A DNA stretch of 64,000 bases from Cyanidiococcus yangmingshanensis (lineage: Eukaryota; Rhodophyta; Bangiophyceae; Cyanidiales; Cyanidiaceae). Location: assembly GCA_013995675.1 (NCBI GenBank), contig VWRR01000003.1:682001-746000 (forward strand). The letters run 5' to 3'. Position 1 is the first letter of the stretch, and each line of letters starts with the position of its first letter. Below the pieces are notes generated by a model. The model did no database searches. It worked only from the letters and a program-made list of their open reading frames with translations, and had not been told where the DNA came from. Of the stretch, positions 45,197 to 56,260 are shown in pieces. Made by a program: the position numbers and the translations under genes.

Positions 45197-45916
45197 AGGT
45201 TCTTGCGGCTGGCCCACGCTGCTTTGCGCTGGATTCGGGAACCGTGCCACACGTATCACTATTCCATGAAAGCTGAGCACGATACAATACAGCGCGTATC
45301 AGTCCAGGTCTTGACGGTCGCGTAGGCGCGCGTGGGGCAGGTCGCTTGAGCCGCACTTGCCAGCTCCGCCGAATGCTCTCCACCAGCCATGAGCGATACC
45401 ATCAAAATGGTGCTCATGTATATGGGAAAGCCTTTGCCCGAGCATGTTCAGCGAACCGAGCTATTGTGGTCAAATATCCGCATACCTTTTCCTGCAGGAC
45501 TGGGAGTCAGCTCGAGCACGTTCGTATTCGCGTCATCCTCTAGATAATACAGAAGTTGACAAGTACCGAGTGCATCTCGTCGGAGCGATAAAACACCAGC
45601 GATAGACATGCCCAACGCTTCTCGGTGCTTCGTACAAGCGGTATGACCGATGATATTTGTACGTGTTTATCAAATGAGAATCCCACGACATCGGCAAACA
45701 TGAATCGTCGGAGACCAGCACTGGCAGCAGCCGACAGGCTGGATAAAGTCCAGGGGCCCAATGTTCATTCTACGAGCGACCTGGCCTCGTTGTCTCGGTC
45801 TGAGTTGTGCGAGTCGGCGCTTCGTCTCCTGGTCGACAGATACTGGCCGTCGATCATCAAATGTAGGCAATATTCTGCACTGGCAACGTGATGCGTCTAT
45901 GCAATTTGGTTGCGAC
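45197..45916. other. Convergent intergenic region
   Basis: This 0.7-kb gap lies between the oxygenase stop and the stop of the GRAM-VASt gene. Short frames on both strands show no recognisable motif. Confidence 0.5.
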
Positions 45917-48288
45917 CTAATTTCTGAGACGATCCGCCAGCACATCACGAAGGAAATGAAGCTGCTCGTCGGCACGACGCAGTTCAGCGATGAGTTGTTG
46001 GTTGCTTATATGGAGACGAAAGACCCAAAAACTCAACAAGGTCATACAGAGAATTGTAAAGGCGTTCAAGAGCGTTGCATCCCAATAGGCAGCTGAGCTC
46101 GCCATGACCGAAAGACGATAGAATGGCAGGAGAACGTAGCGCGTTGGTAACGGAAGCGCTTCGAACGTGATCGGTTCCAACTTGGTCTCGACCACGCTGC
46201 TCGGCACTGTGGTCTCTTCGATGACGTCTGGCGTCACCTCTGCTGGCTGTGGCGTGACCGGCTCCGTTATGCCCGCTTCATATTGGGCCCGCTCACGCTC
46301 CCGAAGACGGCGACAGAGAGACGTCGTGCATAGCTCGCGCGCCATTTGTACGAAGATGTTGGCCGTCTTTTCCACTCCAGCGATGGTGCGTTTCCGTATC
46401 GTTCCCGCAACCATACTCCAGTGATGAAAGTGTGCGCCAGCGTATACTTCGAGCTCGCACTCGAAACGACTGTTCTCCTGAGCCGGCCGGAAGATGTAGA
46501 GCTGTTCGGCGACGAAAGAGTCCCCGAAAGGCACGTCGTGGCTCGTGCCTTGGATTTCCAGAAAAATGGTCTGCAGTTTGTCCTGTTCATGACCCGTTAC
46601 ATAGAACATCATGTGCTCGGTCATCCAGGTCTCTTTGGGACTCATTGGCGCCGGCTCCAGAGGTTTGCGGTAACGGAACTCTCGAACAAATCCCAGTTCG
46701 CGGTCGAGGATGCCACTTGCCGAGCTCCATATCTTGATGTCCGAGCTTGGATTGAAAGGCCAAAAAATTGCTGCGAGCACTGAACGCCAGCGTTTCCGAC
46801 TCGGTGGTTGACGCCTTGTCCCCACTGGCAGCGGTCGTATCGGTTGGTCCCCGTGGAGTTGTGCTGGGTGTCGCTGTCTTGCCTGGGCTGCTATTCGTAT
46901 CATGTTCATTGCCTGCCGGTGATGAGGTGGCGTTTTTGCCGTTCTCTAGGTTTCCAAGGAGCGCCTCTTCCTCCTCCAAGTCAATAAAAAAAGCCCTAAA
47001 AAGGCGAGCATTGTTGCAAGGTAAGGTTATCGCGCAGACCCGTGTCATTTGTGCTTTCTCGCTCTGCAATAAATGCTTCTTTCGATTTGGATAGCTCGGT
47101 AATTGACCGGCGGCAAATAGACGAATGGCCATGCTCTGTTCCACCGAACGCACAACGTCCTCCTCATCTTCACTCTCTGCATCGTCATCTTCTGATACGC
47201 TTATCATCGATTTGTTCTCTGTTTGGCTGTCATTTGTGGTGGCCTTTTGATCGTCTCTGGAAGTCTTTCTCGCTGCAGGCTCGCGGGGAGATAGGTTCGA
47301 TGATCGGCGGGAAGCATCTGAACGATCCTCAAAGACATCAGGTTGAAAGAGTCCAGTTTCCCGCAATTCCCGATAAGCGCGGGCAGGGAATAGAAAGGAG
47401 ACGAACAGATGACTGGTTCCATCTCGAAGTGTGAATCGGATCGCGTTATCAAGCAGTAGATTTCGTTCGCGACGAATGCTGGCAATTTCGCTGATAGGCA
47501 TCACGATGTTTGCACCTGTCAAAATAATGCTCCGAAAGCAGACATACTCATTGAAGACATAGAGCGTTCCTTGGAGAATGATGGCTCGCTTGAGACCACA
47601 ACTGAAGCGATCCACTAGGCGCTGGGTATGTGGCAGTTTGAACATGTCCGCAAACCGATATTGTCCCGACTTGGAACGAATCGCATCGGTGATGGGGTGT
47701 GAGCTCCGATCCCGCTCCCCAGATGAGCGTATCTGGAGTACGCCTTCTATGAACCGCTCCGTATTGGAGAAAAAATGGCCGGGTGGAAAATCTTCACTGC
47801 TCCGGCTCGCTCGGACTGACGTTTGGTCACGGGGCGAAGGCGACACTCTTCCGCCCGTCGGTGGCAGTCCTCGTTGACTCTTATCCAAACTGGAACTATG
47901 GTTAAACTCGCGAGCAGCAACACTGTGAAGACTCGTCGATTCCCGAAGTTCATTCGAGCTACGTGAGCGCGAGTCCGAACTTGTCCGGGAGGACTCACTG
48001 GCGCGCTTCTGCTGTGTCGCCACCTTGTCGTCACGATCCAGACTTTGCTCTGCACCTTCTATTGGTTTAAGCGCTTCATTTTCTGAGAAAGAAGTCGATC
48101 CTTCTATGACTTGGTTTGGACAACCGTCCTCGTTACAGACAAGCTCACCCGGCTTCTGCAGTAGCAACTCCAGGTCGAGCTCCTCGAAAGTCGCTGACCC
48201 TTCGACGTATTTTTTTCGAACCTTTCAGAGGTTCCTTTTGATCCTCCCCCGTTGATGATGCACCATCGTACGCTTCCGTTGTGGCCAT
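45917..48288 (-). CDS. GRAM-VASt domain membrane protein (LAM/VAD1/GRAMD1 type sterol-transfer protein), two frame breaks
   Basis: The family tethers the ER to other membranes and moves sterols. From ATG 48288 there is a charged Ser-rich N-terminus. A GRAM domain follows (FKLPHTQRLVDRFSCGLKRA, GTLYVFNEYVCFRSIILTG, ISEIASIRRERNLLLDNAIR, HLFVSFLFPARAYREL; residues about 195-295). After a long Ser/Thr/acidic linker comes a VASt domain (FWPFNPSSDIKIWS, EFRYRKPLEPAPMSPKETW, HMMFYVTGHEQDKLQTIFLE, FECELEVYAGAHFHHWSMVA, ANIFVQMAREL). A single C-terminal membrane helix (LLNAFTILCMTLLSFWVF) precedes a short coiled coil. Two +1 steps occur, near 48210 in a run of seven A and near 46764 in a run of six T. 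Both restore continuity with the family order. Confidence 0.87.
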
Positions 48289-49177
48289 GGTGACCAAACG
48301 TTCCGGTGGCAGCCGATCTCGCGCACCGAGCCCCGGCTTGCGACTCTTGTCGGGTCACAAAACAACGTCACGACAAGGTCGCCACTTTTGCCGCAAATGC
48401 CTCTTACTGACCTAGGCCAGTATCCGATCAATTTTATTTCGAGGCCAGAAACAAAACACTGACCAGTTTCTTGAGACCTGCCAACGTTCCACGTACGCGT
48501 CCTCGACAGGGGCCACGTCGACGCATTCGTCGCGTTTTCCGTTCAGCCGGTCAGGGGTGCGATCTGCGCATCGTCTGGAATGCCGCGTCATCACACGAGT
48601 GCGACGTTCGTGTTGCCCAATGTACACCGTCGCGGTCGCGTCGCGGGCTTCTCGATCCCTGTGCCATGGGACGTCCGGCGTTCGCCACCGATTGATTCGG
48701 TGCTGCTGCCGAAGCGTCGCTTTCCGTTTGTGCGATCGCACGCGCGCCTGGCGTGAATCGCTCGATTGCACCCGCGCTCCCGTGCCGCCTGCGCGCCTCG
48801 TCACGTGGGACACCATGGAGCGGCATCGCGCGTGGCCAGGACGAACGCTCGCACGATGGATGATGGCGACGGCGGATGTCGTTCACCGCCGCACCGAGCT
48901 CACGGGGGCAATGCGCGCCATGGCATGCGATCCGATGCAGGCGCACGCAACGAGGCGTTCTGGGGCGGACCGCGCGAAATCCCAGCGTGTCTTTCCCGCG
49001 GTACTGCGATGCTGCGATGCTGGCGGTTTCCCGCCAAGGGCGTTGCGCGTTCACGGTGTCGTTCCTGGTGAACGTTGACCCGCGGATGGGGTTGTTCGCG
49101 TGGGTGATCGCGTGGGCGCAACGAGAACAGGTGATACGTCAGTAAGTCACATTGTCGTTGACGTTGAGCGCTGACTG
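48289..49177. other. Divergent intergenic region, GC-rich
   Basis: This 0.9-kb gap lies between outward-facing genes. It is visibly richer in CG dinucleotides than its neighbours. Two overlapping frames of about 170 codons lie on opposite strands (48551-49054 minus, 48557-49078 plus). Both are Arg-rich and without motifs, as expected from CG-rich noncoding DNA, so I call neither. Confidence 0.45.
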
Positions 49178-52132
49178 ATGCTGGGTGCTTGGCTGGCCTG
49201 GGGTGGAGTCGCTTGGCTCGCGAGTCGTTGGTCGCCTGGTCTGCCGACAAGCGTTCCTGAACCTTCGTTGTATGGCGCCTCGAATGGGCACGTTGGATGG
49301 TCAAGAACGAATGTTGACGCCGCTGAGGTGCTTTCGGGGAAGAGCGCTCTCGTTTCTCATGAGCGAGCTCGGGGGAAACCAGGGCTCGACACGCTCGATC
49401 CGTCGAGCAACGACCTGAAACAGGGGACTTGTCCTGGAGATTTCATGCGTCGAAACAGTGCGCTGCAGCATGATCGTGCTGAACAGATGCTGGGAACGAG
49501 ACTCAATAACTGGCCTGTTGAAATAGAAACGGCGAACGCTCGTCCCGCGAGCGTCCGAGCGACCACAGGCAACCGTCAGGAAACAGTGCATCATGGTGTC
49601 GCTGATGGCGCTGCGAGTCGTTGTGGAGGGTACATTCCCAGACTTCCCGTGTCGTGCAGAAGTGCTGAATCTACAAGGGGCAACGAACGAGAGCAGATCT
49701 ATAGAAATGGCGCTCGCGAGCGAATACCTGGTGCGGTCGCGTCAGGATTTCGGGAGGACGCTTCTCCACATTGCGAAGCGTGGCGACGTATCCGTCACGC
49801 GTCGAGTACGTTTGTAGGCGCGAACGGTGCCGAACGCGATTTTGCTGCACAAGAGATTCTGCATCAGGCAGAAAATTGGGAGCTCTATCCAAACCTAGTT
49901 TCTGCCGGTTCCCAGGATTCTCCCGCGAAAAATAGTGCCGGGTCTGAGAACGGGACACAAGCGATCGATCGTTTTTCTGATCCAAGTGGCCAGCCTTCCT
50001 CGAAGTTTGTGTCCTTCTATAGAAGCGCCTCTCCAGTGCGATTACGGGACGCTCCACAGCCTCCGGACAAGTCTTCGTTTGAGGACGGATTGATTCATTC
50101 CGGAACGAGTGCGTCAACAGGAGTGATCGTATCGAAGATGGTGGAACAGCAGGTGAACCCGGTTGACCCTCGCGCGAGTCAAGCGTTGAAATACGAGAGC
50201 GGAAATTCACTGACCTCTCCAGCGCCCATGAACCGGATGTGCTGTTTTCGGCAACATTTCTCAGTTTACGAAGGGTTTCTGAAATGCAAACACATTCAGG
50301 AAATTGTCTTGAGGCTCGAACGATTACCACGAAATCGAGCAGCGAAGCTCGACGCCAGACCATGCCGAAGCACAGCGAACGCAGCAAGTCTGCGTTATTT
50401 GCGGACGATACGTGGACCGAGAGGCATGCGGAACGTCTGGCGCCTAGCGTTGCTGGCAATCCGTCATCCAGCTCGGATGGGGAGACCACCCGAGCCCGAC
50501 TCACCCGCTCGCCATCGAATGGGCCAATACTTCCTCGCCATCTGAGCGCGAGTGATGATCGCTCCAGCGAAGCGGACGACGGAAGCCACTTTTCAGTGCC
50601 TCCTCGGGCGGTCACCAGCAAGCTCCCTACAGAGAAGGAATCAAGCCATGATTCAAGACGATCCAGCGCATGGTCGTCGCCAGCCGAGCGTCAACATGAT
50701 TCGCCCACGCTCGCCAAAGATACCGATCAATATGAACCCCTTCGTGGACGAACATCGGGAAAGACGACGCCCCGACGGACTCGAAGCAAACCATGTTGCA
50801 TCGAAGGGGCCACTGCTTCTGATGAGGATGGTCTGGAATATCGTGCGGAGTTGCAGAGTCAGACGCCATCTCATTTGGAGCAGAGGCTGTGGATGAATCC
50901 GTTGAACGGTATCGATGAGGCACGCGATGATGCTCTGCAGAGGCAGCGCGAGCCTCGCTCGACGCCCTCTACTGAATATAAGGAACTGCGAAGATTTGCT
51001 GGTGATGGAAGGATCGCTGGCTTGCGAGAAAACCGTGCTAGCCCAGCGAATCGGTCCAATTCGATATCACCAAGCGCGCAGTCGATACCGTCTTTCATCC
51101 CGCTCGAGAGCCCGCCCAAAGCACGATACCGATATTCTGCCCTCTCCGCATGCTCCAGAGGAATTTCACCCAAGAATACAACTCTGTCAGGGACCTCCAT
51201 AACCTCAACGTGCTTTAGAGGTACACAGTCAGCGTCGCGGTCTATGGAATCCAAGCCAAGGTCATTCTCAAGCCCGATCTGGAGCATGTTGCACCAAGCT
51301 GTTGAATCGGTTAGCGGTTGCTCACCGTTTATGGTATCTCGTGGCCAACGTCGACGCAGGGGAATCAAACAACACCGAATTCATTCAACGCCTCTCCACT
51401 CCAGGCGACGGTCCAGTCGATGTCCTTCTGAGGAGGCCCGCCAGATGAAGCGCGAAACCAAGATACAGCTTTCCGATCTCTCTGAAGATTCGGCTAGTCC
51501 AATTTATTCCACGCGCATTCTCGCTGAACTCGATGCGGCCCATCAAGAGAATGAGTTCCTGCGTGAGCATCTTTCCCGCATGGCTGTTCAGCTGGATATG
51601 ATGCGGACCCAGCAAAGGACGAGCACGGGATCGCATAGACCTGATGAGTCTGCGAAAGGGCTCGGAGAAGCCAAAATCGCCGGATCAGGCATTGAAGCAT
51701 CGAGAGCGTAGAGCGCTGTTGGCTTCGGACCCGGATACTGAATCGACGCCTGCATCCACGCACGAGAAACCATCGACGTTCTCCGATGAGAACCACGGCC
51801 GGGTCTTTCTAGACACCGGACGTGGTAGACCAAGGGCTGCGTCCCGCCCTGCTCGCGTTGCTCATGACAGAAGGGGGCGATCCACCAGCCCTCGGCTGAC
51901 TGATTCAAAAGCGTCGATTGAAAAGCGGGCGCTACCAGCACAAGAGCAATACTGGCCTTTCAGTTTTTCGGAGACTAATGTGGGTCCAGCGCGTGCCCTG
52001 AAGAAAATTGTCGACGTGATCGGCACTTCGAATCGAGTCTCACCGAAGCGTGTCTCTTCAACTCAAAGGTCATCATCGGTTGTTCTGTATCCGAACACAA
52101 CTGTGGAACACTGTTACCAGCAGCAGATGTAA
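49178..52132 (+). CDS. Ser/Arg-rich low-complexity protein with C-terminal coiled coil, frame broken
   Basis: Three overlapping long frames in the same direction (49178-50545, 50239-51711, 51644-52132) share the same composition: Ser, Arg, Glu, Asp and Pro-rich with few hydrophobic residues. They are probably one protein of about 980 residues. Near 51510-51610 a short coiled-coil stretch (AELDAAHQENEFLREHLSRM) is the only structured part. The last frame ends with ARALKKIVDVIGTSNR. The change between frames 2 and 3 near 51700 fits one surplus base; the earlier change near 50240-50540 would need two surplus bases or one missing base. The N-terminus MLGAWLAWGGVAWLAS is hydrophobic. Function unknown. 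Confidence 0.5.
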
Positions 52133-52588
52133 GTGGCTTCAGCATCGCTCTTGATCGATAGCCCTTGTCGTTGCATATAGGACGGGTAGTTGCCTCGGCG
52201 CGTCGTCTGGGTCTAGTCCGGACACGAGGCGCGCCTGCTACCTCAACAGTGCTCCGCGGCTCCCAACCGCACGTCCTATGTTATCGTTTTGATCAGTCAC
52301 TCTAAGAAACCATAAACATGCTGGCATGATCTCGCCGCGACTTGCTCTTATCCGGAATATCGAGTTATACCGAGTCCGAACGGTGTACTAGAAGGCGGCG
52401 CACAGCCATCTTAGGCCCTGCTGGTCGAAGCAGTCGCGTTTCCGAAGGAGCATAGCGCATTGGCGCTAGGTCGTTGACGCTGTCTCTGATCAGTCAACGT
52501 TTCTATATTCTTTTTTTCTCGTCAAACGTGTTCTTGTTCTCTTCTGAGGTGCTTTGTGCCTTGGTACAGTAACCTATTCGGGAACAGC
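52133..52588. other. Intergenic region
   Basis: This gap of about 0.46 kb between two plus-strand genes shows a pyrimidine-rich patch (tattctttttttctcgtc, about 52506-52523) shortly before the next start and nothing else I can assign. Confidence 0.4.
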
Positions 52589-53734
52589 ATGGATACTTGC
52601 AGCGAGGGGTTGGCACCAAGGGTTTCGCACCGCCATCGTCGGTGTAGTTCAACAAACGCCTGGAGGTTGGCGCTCACGTTACTTGTACTCTGGCTGGCGT
52701 TCGTGCTGAGCGTGCTAGCGATCAGTCCTGCTTCTGCTGACCAAGCTTTTCAACCAGGTGCACACATTGGATCGGAGCCTAGCTCTGAGGCGAGTGAGGG
52801 CGCTGCAAAGTCTTCGGCGGTGCAACGTCCACCGGTCGGAGGCTCGAGCTACTTTTTTGGTCATATTTTTGTGAAACCGGACCCGAAGGACGTTGGTGAG
52901 GCGCTCGGGGGTCAATGGCTCGTCGATATTCAAGTGCTTTCGATGCAGAGCGGCAAAAAGCTACCTCCAAATAAGCGCTGGCCGTCCGCTCGAGCGCAGG
53001 TTTCTTTTCGCGAGTTTGCGTCGTACAAGCCTCCACCCGCGCGAGGTGCGTTAGAGCAGTGGCTGATCCCAGAGGGACCGCTTAGCGGCTCTTGGGAGTT
53101 CAAGGACGATAGAGGGAAACGTGTCGCGCGTTCCCCGTTTCGTCTCATACGTCTGGAGACGAATGGGCCATGGAGCGGTCGTTTCACCTTGTATGATCTG
53201 AAGGACACCGAGGAGGCGGAGGGCGGCCCTCAGCCCGCAAACGCCTCAGTCTTTCACGAATGGTTTCGCTTCGAGCTCGAACGGCTTCCTCAGAGCGGCA
53301 TATGGAGCACGAGAGACTGGAATAACGGAAACAACACGATTGCAACGAAGGGGCAGCGAACAGAGGGGCCCCCGAATGCCCGCGTGGGTCTCCTGCATAT
53401 CCTGGATCGCAATCACTTTCTCATTGTTTTGGTTGATAAGGACCATGATGAGGTCGTTTATCTATCAGGTCTGCGTGGGGACACGATTCTACCGAACTCG
53501 CATATGAGCAAACTTGGTCCAGCCTTGTTCATTGGATTGATATCAATTGGCTCGCATCTCGCATTCTATTACCTGAACCGTCACTCGCCGCGTCAGCGCC
53601 TTGCGACTCATGCTGCGATAGCCCGGGCTGTACACGCTCGGGACCGAGACCAAATGTGGCGTCAGCAGTATGAACATACTCGTCTGGATACGCCGCGTCC
53701 AAGCGCCGTCCGCGATGGTGACAAACGGGAATGA
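52589..53734 (+). CDS. Predicted secretory-pathway type I membrane protein, unknown family
   Basis: The frame from ATG 52589 gives 381 residues. A hydrophobic segment at residues about 27-48 (LALTLLVLWLAFVLSVLAIS) followed by PASADQA looks like a signal peptide. The middle is beta-rich with three Ser-Gly-x-aromatic stretches (LSGSWEFKDDRG, WSGRFTLYDLKD, QSGIWSTRDW), perhaps a repeated beta-sandwich element. A second hydrophobic segment (LGPALFIGLISIGSHLAFYY) lies near residue 322, followed by a basic cytosolic tail. I do not recognise a family. An ER or Golgi resident with a lumenal beta domain is the most I can infer. The frame is unbroken. Confidence 0.7.
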   Translation: MDTCSEGLAPRVSHRHRRCSSTNAWRLALTLLVLWLAFVLSVLAISPASADQAFQPGAHIGSEPSSEASEGAAKSSAVQRPPVGGSSYFFGHIFVKPDPKDVGEALGGQWLVDIQVLSMQSGKKLPPNKRWPSARAQVSFREFASYKPPPARGALEQWLIPEGPLSGSWEFKDDRGKRVARSPFRLIRLETNGPWSGRFTLYDLKDTEEAEGGPQPANASVFHEWFRFELERLPQSGIWSTRDWNNGNNTIATKGQRTEGPPNARVGLLHILDRNHFLIVLVDKDHDEVVYLSGLRGDTILPNSHMSKLGPALFIGLISIGSHLAFYYLNRHSPRQRLATHAAIARAVHARDRDQMWRQQYEHTRLDTPRPSAVRDGDKRE

Positions 53735-54993
53735 ACGGTCGAGGAGCGGTTCCGAACAAAGTTTAGGGTCATCTGGACTGCGCTCACGAAACGCAGCGAG
53801 GCCTATTGCGGTGGACGTAAACCATAAGGCGATGCCATGTCTTTGTCTCCTCTGCGTCTGTACTTTTGAGTCGCGGATGGCGAGCGTTTGTTACCATATC
53901 GAGGGCATCTGTTGTAACCAAGACTCATTGAAAGTTCTCGATGAACCTGGACGAAGGCTTGTCATTTCTTCGCGCCGGAGTACACATCGTTCTGCGTCGT
54001 GGACGGAAAAGGTGCGTGCGAATCCCGCCAAACATCGACCAAGAAGTTTGGGTTTTGGAGCCAGTTGAGCGTTCAACCTCTCGCGGCCGTAGCAAAGCAT
54101 GCGACACTGGGCGCCAACGAGCCGGCGAGCAACCCAAGCACAGGTTTTCCTTAACGCCCAGAACAACTGACCCATAATTGCTATGTACGCACACACACAG
54201 CACACTCTGAGTGCTGCATTTCACCTATTTTTCTCGTTTTCATCGGCGTGCTAATCCATACCTCCCTCGTTGACGATAGAACGGATGAGATGGGGCCTGC
54301 ATCGAGCCGAAACATCGTCGACACCGAGGCATCCACCGCAGCGGTTTCATGCCCACGACGCTGTGGGTGCCTGCCGACCGTTGGCTACAAATTCGATCAA
54401 CCCTGGGCGCTGCTATCACCGTCACGTGGATACACGGCCCTGGTGCCTGCTCGAGCGCACGCGTTGGCCTCTTGAGCCCACCATATTAAGTCATCCCGTC
54501 GCATGTTCGTATACTGACGAGTTTCGGTTATTTATGTTATTGCTGTGCAGCACAGAATGGGTACCTGCGAACTCGTTGTTGTCTGTCTGCTCGGAACGCT
54601 TGAGAAACACGCTGCAATGGACCGCGACCCTCTTTCCCAGACTACCCACCTCTGCGCAGTCCTTCTGTCGTTGGTCTTGCATCCTTTTGGTATATTTCCC
54701 CTAAACAAAAGCACTAGAGCTTGCAGAAGACTTGAGCGCGGTGAACGGGTTAACGTGACCGAATTGAAACGCAAGTCCAAGGTCAACAATTTCTCGATCA
54801 TCGTCCTCGACAGAGCTTGTCGTGTAGCTGTTCCGATCTTGGCCAAGCCAGCGTCCGAAAAGTGATTGGTTACTCTTCCATAATAGTGCAAATGAACGGC
54901 TTCCGACCAGATTATCTGTTGGAAAACAAGGGCACTGATCTTTACAAGGAGCCTGACCAGGTTACCTGGTCGGGTCGGCTGTGAACTGCGCTC
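53735..54993. other. Long intergenic region
   Basis: About 1.26 kb holds only short overlapping frames without motifs. A short GT/CA-rich stretch (acacacacacag, about 54189-54200) is the only low-complexity feature. Confidence 0.45.
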
Positions 54994-55212
54994 TCAAACG
55001 AGTTCACTTGCGGTCGTCGAGCGACCACCCGCGGTTTCGTTCACCAAACTTGCTTCGGTAGGACGAACAAACAGCACGGACTCGAGTATGCCCTGTTGAC
55101 GCTTCTTGCGGCGCACCAAAACCCATGATAGAATAAAGAGGATACTCACGAGTCCCTCGAAAACGAGATCAGACATGATTCCGCCAAAGGGACGAACGAC
55201 CCATGAGTGCAC
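54994..55212 (-). CDS. Small frame with one membrane helix and basic tail, possibly the C-terminus of a larger protein
   Basis: The frame contains DLVFEGLVSILFILSWVLV followed by RRKKRQQ, the pattern of a C-terminal membrane anchor with a positively charged cytosolic end. An ATG lies at 55176, directly before the helix, but the frame is open upstream to about 55360 (reading NAYLARSDPDFYSSEDCD). Other minus-strand frames continue to about 56000, so this may be the last part of a type I membrane protein whose upstream frame is broken. No family recognised. Confidence 0.35.
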   Translation of the reverse strand: MHSWVVRPFGGIMSDLVFEGLVSILFILSWVLVRRKKRQQGILESVLFVRPTEASLVNETAGGRSTTASELV

Positions 55213-56260
55213 CTCTCGGGTGTGGCTGCCCCAGTGCGCATCGGTCGACCAGGCCTGAGGAAGGTGCTCTGTTCGCCTATCGCAATCCTCGCTGGAATAG
55301 AAATCCGGGTCGGAACGAGCAAGATAAGCGTTTATGTCGACCGCTCGATGGGCGTCCTTGTCCTATCCAAAACGTGGATGGCATTCGAGCCGCATGAGTC
55401 GCTACCTGATTTCAGGTCATGCAAGTCGTGACGCGTGCAGCACCCGAACCGATCGAGGCCGCCCTGGAATCCGCACATCGAAACGAATATTGAACCCGCA
55501 TCCGGAATGGTGCATCCACGCTTCTCCCTGACACGATGCGCACCGAGATCCCTGCAGAGCATCCGCAGCGTCCAGATTTGCGATGATATGGAGCGCTCGC
55601 CATCGCAGGACGCTTCCCAGCGCCGCGATCGTCCTGTCGTTCATCCTAGATACTCAGCACCAAACCATCTCCGCGTCCTTCAGCGCGCTGATCACTCAAC
55701 CACCAGTGTCGTTGCAGCGCACTACAGTGGACGGAGGATCGGTCGCACGCACGATAGGACCGCCGTGTGACCGCATGGGGGACACCCAAACACTCAGGAT
55801 GCAGGTCGCGTCCAAACAAGGCTGGATGAAATCAGACAAGAATTCCACGAAACGGACAGAAGCAATCGAAGCTCGGCGATGCGTCGCGCATTGCTCGCCG
55901 GCCAGCCGCGGCGGTGGCACCCTGGCCAGCCATTTTCCGGTCCAGCGCCGGGGACGTGCCGACGTCCTTCGCCGACGCTGTGCCAGCCGCAGGGCATGCG
56001 CGATCGCTCGCGAACCGACACACTTTCGTGCAGGTAGCCGACTGCACTGGTGTGCAGCGTGGAGAGGATCTAGGTTTAAATTTTCTATCATCCTTTTCTG
56101 GTTTTGTTGATACTGTTCAGGAGGACTGTTCAAATATTGGGCTGTGAAGCTGTAACAGGGGGACTCGTAGAACAAGCACGTGCGCGAAGACTCGGGTAGT
56201 CACTATCTTTGCTGCGAGGCAACGGTTTGGTAACGTCTGGGGCCTCGGGTCGACGGCGAC
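55213..56260. other. Region without an assigned gene
   Basis: About 1 kb upstream of the USP gene. Minus-strand frames (for example 55696-56175 and 55417-55644) are consecutive in position but in different frames and could be pieces of one gene ending at 54994. There are no motifs to support it. Confidence 0.35.

Noticed and set aside
48551-49078. Overlapping antisense frames of about 170 codons
   Set aside because: Both are Arg-rich, lack motifs and lie in CG-rich DNA, where long chance frames are common.
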